A stretch of DNA of 64,000 nucleotides from assembly GCF_000341105.1 (NCBI RefSeq), contig NZ_ANBB01000002.1, positions 62,001 to 126,000 on the forward strand, in the 5' to 3' direction. Each line of letters opens with the position of its first letter. The first letter of the stretch is position 1. The position numbers and the translations under genes were made by a program. Under the pieces are notes generated by a model. The model worked only from the letters and a program-made list of their open reading frames with translations, was not told where the DNA came from and did not search any database. Positions 1-7,535 of this stretch are shown here, piece by piece. The stretch comes from Nocardiopsis potens DSM 45234. GTDB lineage: Bacteria; Actinomycetota; Actinomycetes; Streptosporangiales; Streptosporangiaceae.

Positions 1-1
1 C

Positions 2-628
2 ATGCGCACAACCCTGACCACCGCCGCGGCGGGCGCGGCGGCGGCCGTCCTGCTGGCCGGCTGCGGCGGCCCGCAGGCCGCCACCGGCGACGACTCCCCC
101 TACAACGGCAGCGAGGTGCAGGGCGCCTTCACCCTGCCCGACGCCGACTTCACCGACTCCAAGGGCGAGGAGTACAACCTCAGGGAGGACTCGGCCGGCG
201 CCTACACCGCGGTCTTCTTCGGCTTCACCAACTGCCCGGACATCTGCCCGACGACCATGGCCGACATGGCGCAGGCCGTCGCCGAGCTGGACGAGGCGGA
301 GCGGGACCGGCTCAACGTGGTCTTCGTGACCGCCGACCCGGACCGGGACGACCCGGAGCTGCTCGACATGTGGCTGAGCAGCTTCGACCCCTCCTTCACC
401 GGGCTCAGCGGCGACCTGGAGACCACCGACGCCGCAGCCTCCGAGCTGGGCATCTCCATCGACCGCCCGGAGGAGGAGGACCGCAAGGGCGACTACCAGG
501 TCGGCCACGGCAGCCAGGTGCTGCTGTTCTCCCCGGAGGGCGAGTCGGAGCTGATGTGGCGCTACGGGACCGGCCCGGACGCCATCGCCGAGGACTTCGG
601 CGCGCTGCTGGACGAGGAGGGCGCCTGA
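2..628 (+). CDS. SCO1/SenC family copper chaperone lipoprotein
   Basis: Predicted lipoprotein of 208 aa that delivers copper (or acts as thiol reductase) for the CuA site of cytochrome c oxidase on the outer face of the membrane. The N-terminus is a signal peptide ending in the lipobox LLAGC (Cys about residue 21). The thioredoxin-like fold carries the SCO metal motif CPDICPTT (CxxxC) near residue 78 and the expected distal His in VGHGSQ near residue 168. The ATG sits at the window edge, so any upstream promoter or operon partner is out of view. The stop overlaps the next start (TGATG), so it is translationally coupled to the PCuAC chaperone. The probable client, ctaC, lies at 31.6 kb. Confidence 0.93.
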   Translation: MRTTLTTAAAGAAAAVLLAGCGGPQAATGDDSPYNGSEVQGAFTLPDADFTDSKGEEYNLREDSAGAYTAVFFGFTNCPDICPTTMADMAQAVAELDEAERDRLNVVFVTADPDRDDPELLDMWLSSFDPSFTGLSGDLETTDAAASELGISIDRPEEEDRKGDYQVGHGSQVLLFSPEGESELMWRYGTGPDAIAEDFGALLDEEGA

Positions 629-1134
629 TGCCCGCCGCCACCGCGCGCACCGCCGCCGCGGCGACCGCCGCCCTGGCCGCGGCCCTGCTGGCCGGCTGCT
701 CCGGCGGAGCCCCGGAGATCAGCGCGACCGGCGCCACCGTCCGGGTGCCCAGCAACCCCGACGTCACCGCCGGCTACCTGACCGTCGAGAACACCGGCGG
801 CGCCGACGACATCCTGACCGGCGTCACCACCGACGCGGCGGAGGAGGTCCAGATGCACGCCACCGTGGAGGAGGACGGCACCACCTCCATGGAGCAGCGC
901 TACGAGGTCCCGGTCCGGGCCGGCGAGAGCGTCGAGTTCGCCACCGGCGGGCTGCACCTGATGCTGATGGACCCCGGTGAGCTGGAGGCGGGCGACACGG
1001 TGCGGCTCACCCTCTCCTTCGCCGAGTCCGGCGACGTCACCGTCGATGCCGAGGTGGAGGACGTGATGGCCGGCACCGGCGGAGGCGGCGCGGAGGACAT
1101 GGAGGACATGGACCACTCCGGCCACGGCGGCTGA
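628..1134 (+). CDS. PCu(A)C family copper chaperone lipoprotein
   Basis: Protein of 168 aa with a lipobox signal (LLAGC, Cys near residue 24) followed by a compact PCuAC beta-barrel. The Cu(I)-binding pattern is visible as MHATVEEDGTTSM and then GGLHLMLM, matching the family H/M-x10-M...HxM arrangement. The C-terminus ends in a Met/His/Asp-rich tail (EDMEDMDHSGHGG) that could also bind copper. The start is fixed by the TGATG overlap with the upstream SCO gene. A SCO-PCuAC pair is a common copper-relay arrangement for assembling the oxidase CuA centre; that role is inferred from family knowledge. Confidence 0.92.
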   Translation: MPAATARTAAAATAALAAALLAGCSGGAPEISATGATVRVPSNPDVTAGYLTVENTGGADDILTGVTTDAAEEVQMHATVEEDGTTSMEQRYEVPVRAGESVEFATGGLHLMLMDPGELEAGDTVRLTLSFAESGDVTVDAEVEDVMAGTGGGGAEDMEDMDHSGHGG

Positions 1135-1334
1135 CCCCGGCGGCACCGGCGCCCCCGGAGCCGCCGCGCACCGCCGCCGGTGCGCCCCCGCCTCCCGGGC
1201 CGGGGCGTACGGGCGGCGGGCCGGGCGCCGTTCGCTTCAAGGGCGCCGTCTCCGAGGCGATGGCCTTGGCGGTCCGGCCCTGTCAGAGCGCTCTGACAGG
1301 GCCGGACCGCCGAGATCGCCGGGGAGCGGGGCGG
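1135..1334. other. Intergenic, convergent, with long palindrome
   Basis: Space between convergent genes. A weak GC hairpin lies at 1166-1185 (arms GCGCACC/GGTGCGC). The main content is the perfect palindrome at 1268-1311, listed separately. Confidence 0.6.
1268..1311. terminator. Perfect 44-bp palindrome, TGTCAGAGCGCTCTGACA core
   Basis: Two 22-base arms with no spacer, centred between 1289 and 1290. The core AGAGCGCTCT recurs in the palindrome at 51037-51102, and as two separated halves at 2947-2979 and 4539-4570. It lies between convergent genes and could act as a bidirectional terminator, although no T-run follows. It may instead belong to a dispersed palindrome family. Confidence 0.7.
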
Positions 1335-1766
1335 TCACATGCGCTCGGCGGGCGGTGCCGGGGCGCCGGTCACCGGGCAGGGGAGGTCCTCCCAGCGGTT
1401 GGGGCAGCAGACCACCGCGGCGGTGAACCCGTCGCCGTCCTGCAGCCAATGCGCGCACACCAGGTCGGTGCCCTGGTCCAGGGAGTCCAGCCAGAACCCC
1501 TTCCGGGCCCGCGGGGCGTACCACTCCGGCCGCTCGGTCCGGATCCGCGGGAAGACCGCCCGGTACCGGGCCGCCAGCCAGGCGACGGCCTCGGCCGGGT
1601 CCTCCCAGGTCCCCTCGACCATCGACGCCGGCTTCAGCAGCCACCAGCAGACCCGCTGCGGCGGCAGCGGCGACAGCCCGAAGGCGGGGTGGTCGGGGTA
1701 GGTCTCCGGGACCCGGTACTGCCGCTCCTCCCCGGACCCCTGCCAGAGATAGCCGTGGTAGTGCAT
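1335..1766 (-). CDS. Conserved-looking hypothetical protein, 143 aa
   Basis: I do not recognise this family. The 143-aa product begins MHYHGYLWQG and is rich in Trp, Pro and Arg. It has a central predicted helix (PAEAVAWLAARYRAVFP) and no signal peptide or membrane span, so it is probably cytoplasmic. The ATG at 1764-1766 is preceded by a purine-rich GAGGCGGG. It lies 171 bases downstream of the LLM-class oxidoreductase on the same strand and could share its transcript. Codon usage looks normal for the window. Confidence 0.6.
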   Translation of the reverse strand: MHYHGYLWQGSGEERQYRVPETYPDHPAFGLSPLPPQRVCWWLLKPASMVEGTWEDPAEAVAWLAARYRAVFPRIRTERPEWYAPRARKGFWLDSLDQGTDLVCAHWLQDGDGFTAAVVCCPNRWEDLPCPVTGAPAPPAERM

Positions 1767-1937
1767 GCGACGCCCGCCTCAGCGGGGCCCGGGGGCAGGC
1801 CCCTGCTCGGGCCCGGCCTCCGCGCCGGCCGGGCCGTCCCGATCCGCGGGGCGCACCCCGGGCGCGGCCGCCGCGCGGCGCGCCCGGTGCGTCCCATACC
1901 TCCGTTCTCACCCCTCGGCGCGGCGGTCAACCCCGGG

Positions 1938-2840
1938 TCACCGCGCGCCGGTCTTCTCCAGGAGGCGGTCGGCCAGCTCCAGCATCCGGTCGGCGTCCTC
2001 GGCGAGGTACATCAGGTCGACGAAGACGTGCTCCACCCCGGCCTCCCGCTCGGCGGCCAGCGCCGCTTCGGCGATCTCGGCCACCGAGACGGAGCGCGCG
2101 GGGTTGATCCGCAGGACCGCGTCGACGGAGGACGGGTCGCGCCCCTGCCGGGCGGCCTCCTCGCGGATGGCGGCCAGCGGCCCGGCCACCACCTCGGCGG
2201 GGTCGGCGCGCCCGGGCAGCACCGCCACCGGGAGCCAGCCGTCCGCCCGCCGGGCCACCCGCCGCAGCGCACCGGGGGCGAAGGCGCCGAGGTAGATCGG
2301 CGGGCGGGGCCGCTGGACCGGCTTGAGGTCGACGTGGCTCTCCGGGACCTCCCACAGCTCGCCCCGGTACTCGGCCGGGCCGTCCGACCAGAGCTCCTCC
2401 AGCGCGTCCAGGCACTCGTCCAGGCGCCGGCCGCGCTCGCCCATCGGCACCCCGGTGGCCCGGTACTCCTCCGGGGACCAGCCGGTGCCCAGGCCGGGGA
2501 GGAGGCGGCCGCCGCTGATCCGGTCGATCGCGGTGAGCGAGCGCGCGAGCACCGCCGGGGGATACCACGGGGCGTTGAGCACGCTGGTGCCCAGCAGCGC
2601 CCGCTCCGTCGCGCCGGCGGCGGCGGTGAGCAGCACGAACGGGTCGAGCGCCGAGCGGAACTGCGGCGGCAGGGTGTCCGAGCCGCCGTAGCCGACGCTC
2701 GGGTGGACCGGGGCGAGCAGCCGGTCGCCGGCCCACAGGCTGGCCGCCCCCATCCTCTCCGCCTCCCGGGCGAACCGCGCGGCCTCCTCCGGCCGGTGCG
2801 CGGCGGCACCGAACTGGGGGAGGGCGAATCCCAGTCGCAT
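1938..2840 (-). CDS. LLM-class F420-dependent oxidoreductase
   Basis: Luciferase-like (LLM) flavin/F420 oxidoreductase of 300 aa. It starts with the typical first strand MRLGFALPQFG. It contains SNPxxxP-like segments (GTSVLNAPWYPP), the family signature GRLLPGLGTGWSPEEY near residue 115, and RPRPPIYLGAF near residue 190. These place it in the TIGR03619/actinobacterial F420 group. Substrate unknown. An open frame extends upstream, but the ATG at 2838-2840 has a good GAGGAGAG ribosome site 6 bases before it. The upstream region carries a repeated CGCGTACGGT and beyond that repeat element copy 1. Confidence 0.85.
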   Translation of the reverse strand: MRLGFALPQFGAAAHRPEEAARFAREAERMGAASLWAGDRLLAPVHPSVGYGGSDTLPPQFRSALDPFVLLTAAAGATERALLGTSVLNAPWYPPAVLARSLTAIDRISGGRLLPGLGTGWSPEEYRATGVPMGERGRRLDECLDALEELWSDGPAEYRGELWEVPESHVDLKPVQRPRPPIYLGAFAPGALRRVARRADGWLPVAVLPGRADPAEVVAGPLAAIREEAARQGRDPSSVDAVLRINPARSVSVAEIAEAALAAEREAGVEHVFVDLMYLAEDADRMLELADRLLEKTGAR

Positions 2841-2861
2841 AGTGACTCTCCTCGGTGATCC

Positions 2862-2890
2862 GGTTACCGTACGCGGCAACCGTACGCGCG
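2862..2890 (-). promoter_or_regulatory. Repeated ACCGTACGCG upstream of oxidoreductase
   Basis: Two direct copies of ACCGTACGCG (each containing the self-complementary CGTACG), 14 bases apart, lie 20-50 bases upstream of the oxidoreductase start. The position suits a repressor operator, but the regulator is unknown. Confidence 0.3.
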
Positions 2891-2946
2891 GTGCCCGGGC
2901 GCCCGCCGGGCGGGCCCCGCGCCCCGGCGCGCGCCCTCGCCCCTTC

Positions 2947-2979
2947 CCGATGATCTTGACGCTGCGACCCTGGCAGAGC
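2947..2979 (+). repeat. Left half of split palindrome
   Basis: Begins CCGATGATCTTGACGCTGCG and ends TGGCAGAGC. It corresponds to one arm of the intact 66-bp palindrome at 51037-51102 and pairs with 4539-4570 (29 of 32 positions complementary). The break falls exactly at the centre AGAGC/GCTCT. Confidence 0.75.
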
Positions 2980-3060
2980 GCCTTGTCGTCAATTGGCCGC
3001 TGCAATGAGGAACAGCGAGGAACTCGGGGAGGGGCGAGGGACGGAGGGACGGGAAGATGC

Positions 3061-3470
3061 CCCGACCGAGCGCGGCGCCCCACGGGGGGAGGATTCGAGC
3101 GGGCGGCGAGGGCAGGGGTGGGGGCCGGCCGGTCGGTCGGGCGCGGCGCCCCGCGGAGTGAAGGTTCAGGCGGGCGGCGAGGGCAGGGGTGGGGGCCGGC
3201 CGGTCGGTCGGGCGCGGCGCCCCGCGGAGTGAAGGTTCAGGCGGGCGGCGAGGGCAGGGGTGGGGGCCGGCCGGTCGGTCCGGCGCGGCGCCTCACGGAG
3301 CGAAGGTTCAAGCAGGCGGCGACGGCACCGGTGGGGGCGGGGTGCAGGTGGTCGCCCGGGCGCGGCGCCTCACGGGGTGGGGTTCAAGCGGGCGGCGAAG
3401 GCGGCGGTGGGGACCGGCCGGTCGGTCCAGTGCGGCGGAGCAGAGCGAGGCGGCCGGGGCGGGTAGGGGG
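3061..3470 (+). repeat. Left tandem array, 71/76-bp units
   Basis: About five and a half direct units. The landmark GTTCA occurs at 3164, 3235, 3306 and 3382 (steps 71, 71, 76). Each unit contains GCGCGGCGCC, then GTTCARGC, then GCGGGCGGCGA, then CCGGCCGGTCGGTC in the 71-bp type. Units 3131-3201 and 3202-3272 are almost identical. Confidence 0.85.
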
Positions 3471-3990
3471 GCGGGTTCACCGTGCCCGCGTCGTCCGAGC
3501 GCCGGGGCCGGCTGCCCTTGAAACCGCTGCACCTCTCTGACCTGCGTGAATACACACGGTGATGGTGGTGGGGGGTGCCCTGCGCACCGCGAGAGCACCC
3601 CGGTGATTCCTGGGCGCGCATCCCGGCCCGGATCGGCTCTCGGGAGGCCCGATTGGCCCTGATCGGGCTGGTGATCGGGGTTCGAGCCGCCCGGAAGGCC
3701 GGGATGTAGGGGGCCGGAACCCGAGCAGGGGCGATGTGGGGGCGAGATGTCGCTTTTGTTTCCCTGGGAGGTCTCGCTTTGGCCACTCTGGGTGACCGGC
3801 AGGGGGGTGGTGGGGGTCTGGGGGCTTACTACTCGCTGGTAGATGTAATCGGGGTGCCGCCGGGGTGCGCAGGGTGCCCTCGCCCCTGCCTGCTTCCCGC
3901 CGCGAATCCGGCATATAGGGATAAGGTCCCCTAGTGGGCCCGGGCAGGCCCACTCCCGCCTTCGCCGGGGCGCCGCCCCGCTCCCCGCCG
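3471..3990. other. Conserved noncoding core of repeat element, copy 1
   Basis: About 500 bases that align along their length with the reverse complement of 58000-58560. Shared blocks include TTACTACTCGCTGGTAGATG (at 3826), GATCCGGGCCGGGATG-like and GGTTTCAAGGGC-like segments, and a GGCATAT-GGATA-CCCCT segment near 3910-3935. Short insertions and deletions between copies shift every reading frame, which argues against a protein. It contains an operator-like dyad, CTACC-AGCG-AGTAG when read on the minus strand. Confidence 0.65.
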
Positions 3991-4493
3991 AGAGCCCTCG
4001 CGGCCCTGGCCGGCGAACGCGGCGCCCGCCCCTCCCGCCCTCGCTGCCTGCTTGAACCCCGGCCCCGCGAGGCGCCGCACCCGACCGACCGGCCGGCACG
4101 TCCTCCCGCCGTCGCCGCCCGCTTGAACCCTCGCTCCGCGAGGCGCCGCGCTCGGGTGACCGCCTTCGCCCCGGTCCTACCTTCGCCGTCGCCGCCGGTT
4201 TGAACCCTGGCCCTGTGGGGCGCCGTACCCGGGCGGCCCCCGCACTCCGCCCCCACCTCTGCCGTCGCTGCCTGCTTGAGCCCTGGCCCCGTGGGGCGCC
4301 GCGCTCGACCGACCGGCCGGTCCCCCTCCCCGCCCTTGCTGCCTGCTTGAACCTTCGCTCTGTGGGACGCCGCGCCCGGGTAAGGACCTTCGCTCCGCTC
4401 CTTCCTGCGCCGTCACCGCTCGCTTGAACCTGCACTCTGCGAGGCGCCGCGCCCGCCCGACCGACCGGCCGGTCCCCTTCCCTCCCCTCCTCT
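3991..4493 (-). repeat. Right tandem array, 71/77-bp units, inverted
   Basis: About six units in the opposite orientation to the left array. The landmark TTGA(A/G)C follows positions 4051, 4122, 4199, 4275, 4346 and 4423 (steps 71, 77, 76, 71, 77). The long and short units tend to alternate. The short type carries ACCGACCGGCCGGT and the long type CCCGGGT plus a CTTCGCC segment. Confidence 0.85.
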
Positions 4494-4538
4494 TCTTTCC
4501 TCCGGTGGGCGGTGTTGCGACGGACACTGAGGCCACCC

Positions 4539-4570
4539 GCTCTGACAGGGCCGCAGCGTCGAGATCATCG
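4539..4570 (-). repeat. Right half of split palindrome
   Basis: GCTCTGACAGGGCCGCAGCG followed by TCGAGATCATCG. It is the complement of 2947-2979 and resembles the right arm of the 66-bp palindrome at 51037-51102. Confidence 0.75.
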
Positions 4571-4716
4571 CCCTGGGGGAGGGGCCGCCCGGGCCCGGTT
4601 GACCCTGCCCCCGTGTCATGCCCTGCACTGGGGGCACCGAGCCCGCCGTCGGCGGCCCCGGGGCCGGTGGCGCGTCCGGCCGGTCCGGGGACCGCCGGCC
4701 GACCGAAGGACCCCGC

Positions 4717-5643
4717 ATGCCCGCCTACACCGGCTCCGGCCCCTACTGCTACACGCACTCCCTGAGGATGGTGATCGGCCCCTCCGCCCCTCCGCCGGGC
4801 GTCGTCGAGACGCTGACCGGCTCGCCGTTCGGCGCCCAGCTGATCGGCGGCTCCCTGCCGCTCTTCGACCCCTTCGGCTGGGATCCGGAGATCGGCCTGG
4901 ACACCGCCGTCGGCCTGCTCGGCCGGTCCTGCGAGCGGAGCGCCGGAGGGACCGCGGAGGAGGCCCTGGAGCGGCTCCGCGCGGCCTGCGCGCGCGGCCC
5001 CGTCCTGGTCGGGCCGGTCGACATGGGGCTGCTGCTCTACCGGCCCGGCACCCCGGCCCCGGGCGAAGGGGACCACTACGCCGTGGTCCTCGCGGCCGGC
5101 GGCGGGACCGTGCTGCTGCACGACCCGCACGGCCATCCCTACGCGACCCTGCCGGCCCGGGCGTTCGCCGACGCCTGGCGGGCGGAGTCGGTCGACTACA
5201 CCGACGAGCCGTACGTGATGCGGGCCGGATTCACCGAAGAGCGCGCCGTGGACCCCGCCGAGGCGCTGCGCGCATCGCTGCCCGGCGCCGTCCGGTGGCT
5301 GGAGGGGCGCGGCGACCGGCCCGTGCCCCGGGGGACGCTCGGCGGGGCGGCGGCGCTCGAAGCCCTGGCCGCACAGGCCGAGCGGGGCCTCGACGCGCGG
5401 GTGCGCGGCCTGCTGGCGGAGTTCGGCGTCCGCCTCGGCGCCCGCCGTCTCGCCGACGCGGCCGGCTCCCTGTCCCTGATCGGCCTGGAGAAGGCCGCGG
5501 CCGCCGCGGACGAGCAGGCCCGGGCGGTAGGGGCCCTGCAGTACCCCCTGGCCACCGGGGACGACGAAGAGCTGGCCTCGCTCCTGCGCCGCGCCGCCCC
5601 CGGCTACCGGAGGCTCCGCGACGCCCTCACCGCCGAGGCGTGA
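4717..5643 (+). CDS. BtrH N-terminal/C39-like cysteine-peptidase-fold protein
   Basis: Protein of 308 aa whose N-terminal half resembles the BtrH/papain-like fold: a candidate catalytic Cys in GPYCYTHSLR (residue 8-9), a His in GDHYAVVL (near residue 118) and an Asp in LLHDPHGHPY (near residue 136). BtrH in butirosin synthesis is an acyltransferase moving a side chain from a carrier protein; others are peptidases. The C-terminal half is helical (EALAAQAERGLDARVRGLL) and resembles the DUF4872 companion region. The ATG at 4717 is chosen for its GAAGGA site; an in-frame start at 4618 would add 33 low-complexity residues. No carrier-protein or biosynthetic neighbours are seen. It begins 146 bases after repeat element copy 1. 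Confidence 0.6.
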   Translation: MPAYTGSGPYCYTHSLRMVIGPSAPPPGVVETLTGSPFGAQLIGGSLPLFDPFGWDPEIGLDTAVGLLGRSCERSAGGTAEEALERLRAACARGPVLVGPVDMGLLLYRPGTPAPGEGDHYAVVLAAGGGTVLLHDPHGHPYATLPARAFADAWRAESVDYTDEPYVMRAGFTEERAVDPAEALRASLPGAVRWLEGRGDRPVPRGTLGGAAALEALAAQAERGLDARVRGLLAEFGVRLGARRLADAAGSLSLIGLEKAAAAADEQARAVGALQYPLATGDDEELASLLRRAAPGYRRLRDALTAEA

Positions 5644-5720
5644 CCGGAACCCCGAGTCGTGACCGGGGCCCGCCTCCCGGGGCCGGGCGCCGGCCTCGGG
5701 AAAAGGGACGGAAAAGCGAG

Positions 5721-5756
5721 GGGCCGCCGGCGCGCCCGAGCGGCGGCCGGCGGCCC
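5721..5756. terminator. Hairpin between convergent genes
   Basis: Arms GGGCCGCCGG and CCGGCGGCCC with a 16-base loop. It lies between the ends of the BtrH-like gene and glnA. Confidence 0.5.
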
Positions 5757-5767
5757 GTGACCGGTCC

Positions 5768-5789
5768 TCAGCGGCGGATCGGCCGCTGA
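5768..5789. terminator. Hairpin downstream of glnA
   Basis: Arms TCAGCGGC and GCCGCTGA with the loop GGATCG, about 30 bases beyond the glnA stop. Confidence 0.5.
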
Positions 5790-5817
5790 AGGCCCGCGGT
5801 GCCCTTGGACATCGCCC

Positions 5818-7242
5818 TTAGATGTCGTAGTAGAGCTCGAACTCGCGCGGGTGCGGGCGGAGCCGCAGGGAGTCGATCTCCTCGGTGCGCTTGAAGTCGA
5901 TGTAGGTCTCGATCAGGTCCGAGGTGAAGACGCCGCCCTCGAGCAGGAACTCGTGGTCGGCCTCCAGGGCGTCCAGTGCGGCCTCCAGGGAGGCGGGCAC
6001 GGTCTTGACCGCGGCGGCCTCGGCCGGGGGCAGCTCGTAGAGGTCCTTGTCCAGCGGCTCCGGCGGCTCGATCTTGTTCTTCACGCCGTCGATGCCGGCC
6101 ATCAGCATGGCGGAGAAGGCCAGGTAGGGGTTGGCCGACGGGTCCGGGACGCGGAACTCCAGGCGCTTGGCCTTGGGGCTCGGGCCGGTCAGCGGGATGC
6201 GGATGCAGGCCGAGCGGTTGCGCTGGGAGTAGACCAGGTTGATCGGGGCCTCGTAGCCGGGGACCAGGCGGTGGAAGGAGTTGACCGTCGGGTTGGTGAA
6301 GGCCAGCAGCGCGTCGGCGTGCTTGAGCAGGCCGCCGATGTAGTACCGGGCGGTGTCGGAGAGCTGGGCGTAGCCGGACTCGTCGAAGAAGAGCGGCTCG
6401 CCGTCCTTCCACAGGCTCTGGTGGCAGTGCATGCCCGAGCCGTTGTCGCCGAAGAGCGGCTTCGGCATGAAGGTCACGGTCTTGCCGGCGGCGTTGGCCG
6501 TGTTCTTCACGATGTACTTGTAGAGCTGCACCCGGTCGGCCTCCTGGAGCAGGGTGCCGAACTTGATGCCGATCTCGGCCTGGCCGGCGGTGCCGACCTC
6601 GTGGTGCTGGAGCTCGACCTCCAGGCCCGCGTCGATCAGGTTGCGGACCATCCGGGAGCGCAGGTCGCTGTAGTGGTCGACCGGCTCGACCGGGAAGTAG
6701 CCGCCCTTGTAGCGGGGGCGGTAGCCCAGGTTGCCGCCGTCCCGCGCGGCGCCGGTGTTCCAGGCGCCCTCGATCGAGTCGATCTGGTAGAAGCCGGCGT
6801 TGGCCCGGGTCTCGAACCGGACGTCGTCGAAGATGTAGAACTCGGCCTCGGGGCCGAAGAAGGCGGTGTCGGCGATGCCGGTGCTCTTCAGGAACGCCTC
6901 GGCCTTGCGGGCCACGTTGCGCGGGTCCCGGCTGTAGGACTCCAGCGTCAGCGGGTCGTGCACGAAGAAGGTCATGTTCAGCGTCTTGAACTCGCGGAAC
7001 GGGTCCAGGACGGCGGTGCTCAGGTCGGGCAGGAGCAGCATGTCCGACTCGTGGATGGCCTGGAAGCCGCGGATCGAGGAGCCGTCGAACATCTGGCCCT
7101 TGGTGAACGTGTCCTCGTCGACGTTCTCCACCGGGAGCGTGACGTGGTTGACGCCACCGAAGAGGTCGGTGAACCGGACGTCGAGGAACTTCACGTCCTC
7201 GTTGCGGATGAAGGCGAGGGCCTCATCGGCGCTGCTGAACAA
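5818..7242 (-). CDS. glnA: Glutamine synthetase, type I
   Basis: ATP-dependent synthesis of glutamine from glutamate and ammonia; 474 aa, the usual GSI-beta length. Landmarks in order: beta-grasp N-domain with [10 protein letters not shown]; the Asp-50-loop region [10 protein letters not shown]; metal-binding [29 protein letters not shown]; the ATP/glutamate segment NRSACIRIP; and the adenylylation site KDLYELPP with Tyr near residue 400. This indicates control by GlnE as in other actinobacteria. The ATG at 7240-7242 begins [13 protein letters not shown] complete GlnR box lies about 110 bases upstream. The downstream order of RDD, DUF4191, lipA and lipB matches the mycobacterial glnA1 neighbourhood. 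Confidence 0.98.
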   Translation of the reverse strand: MFSSADEALAFIRNEDVKFLDVRFTDLFGGVNHVTLPVENVDEDTFTKGQMFDGSSIRGFQAIHESDMLLLPDLSTAVLDPFREFKTLNMTFFVHDPLTLESYSRDPRNVARKAEAFLKSTGIADTAFFGPEAEFYIFDDVRFETRANAGFYQIDSIEGAWNTGAARDGGNLGYRPRYKGGYFPVEPVDHYSDLRSRMVRNLIDAGLEVELQHHEVGTAGQAEIGIKFGTLLQEADRVQLYKYIVKNTANAAGKTVTFMPKPLFGDNGSGMHCHQSLWKDGEPLFFDESGYAQLSDTARYYIGGLLKHADALLAFTNPTVNSFHRLVPGYEAPINLVYSQRNRSACIRIPLTGPSPKAKRLEFRVPDPSANPYLAFSAMLMAGIDGVKNKIEPPEPLDKDLYELPPAEAAAVKTVPASLEAALDALEADHEFLLEGGVFTSDLIETYIDFKRTEEIDSLRLRPHPREFELYYDI

Positions 7243-7351
7243 GACATACCTCCGAGCAGATGTGAGAAGCGGCCCGCGGGTGGGCTCCGTCGTCGGGACT
7301 TCGCTGTCCGCGCCACCTCTCCGGCCACGGTCCCGAAGCTATGACCAGGCC

Positions 7352-7389
7352 GTTTCTTGGCAATGTCTCCAATGTTTCCTCCGCGTTAC
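7352..7389 (-). promoter_or_regulatory. GlnR box upstream of glnA
   Basis: Read on the minus strand: GTAAC-n6-GAAAC-n6-GACAT-n6-GAAAC. This is the four-half-site spacing described for actinobacterial GlnR, with three perfect half-sites and one imperfect (GACAT). It lies 110-147 bases before the glnA start, so glnA is very likely activated by GlnR during nitrogen limitation. Confidence 0.85.
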
Positions 7390-7535
7390 GCTCCCCGGGG
7401 TTTTCGCCGCCGATCCGGGTGTGTCCGGATGAACTCCCTGATCGGCGGTGAAACCGGGCACGGCGGAGGGCGGTGCCCGGGGCCTGGAGGGAAGCCCGGA
7501 ACCGGGGCCCGCGCGGCGCCGATACCGTGGTCCGC

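Larger units (their letters stand above)
2947..4570. repeat. Repeat element copy 1 (inverted 71/77-bp arrays around a core)
   Basis: Noncoding element lying between the divergent genes at 1938-2840 and 4717-5643. Order: half-palindrome (2947-2979), unique bases, left array of 71/76-bp units (about 3061-3470), core (about 3471-3990), right array of the same units in reverse orientation (about 3991-4493), unique bases, second half-palindrome (4539-4570). A second copy in the opposite orientation lies at about 57634-58815. The unit lengths are not multiples of three and every frame is open only because of GC content, so I read it as noncoding. No transposase is present. Confidence 0.8.

Noticed and set aside
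3306-3320. tRNA-like T-loop (GGTTCAAGC) repeated in the 71/77-bp units
   Set aside because: No acceptor stem, D-arm or anticodon arm can be drawn around it; it is only a short sequence similarity.
3061-3470. CRISPR array
   Set aside because: Units are tandem without unique spacers, far longer than CRISPR repeats, inverted on the other side of the core, and no cas gene is present.
3308-4435. 375-codon open frame across repeat element copy 1 (and a 102-codon frame at 58021-58329 sharing PDYIYQRVVSP)
   Set aside because: The shared peptide is short, the two frames diverge through indels on either side, and the 71/77-bp units shift frame at every repeat. GC-rich DNA leaves all frames open.
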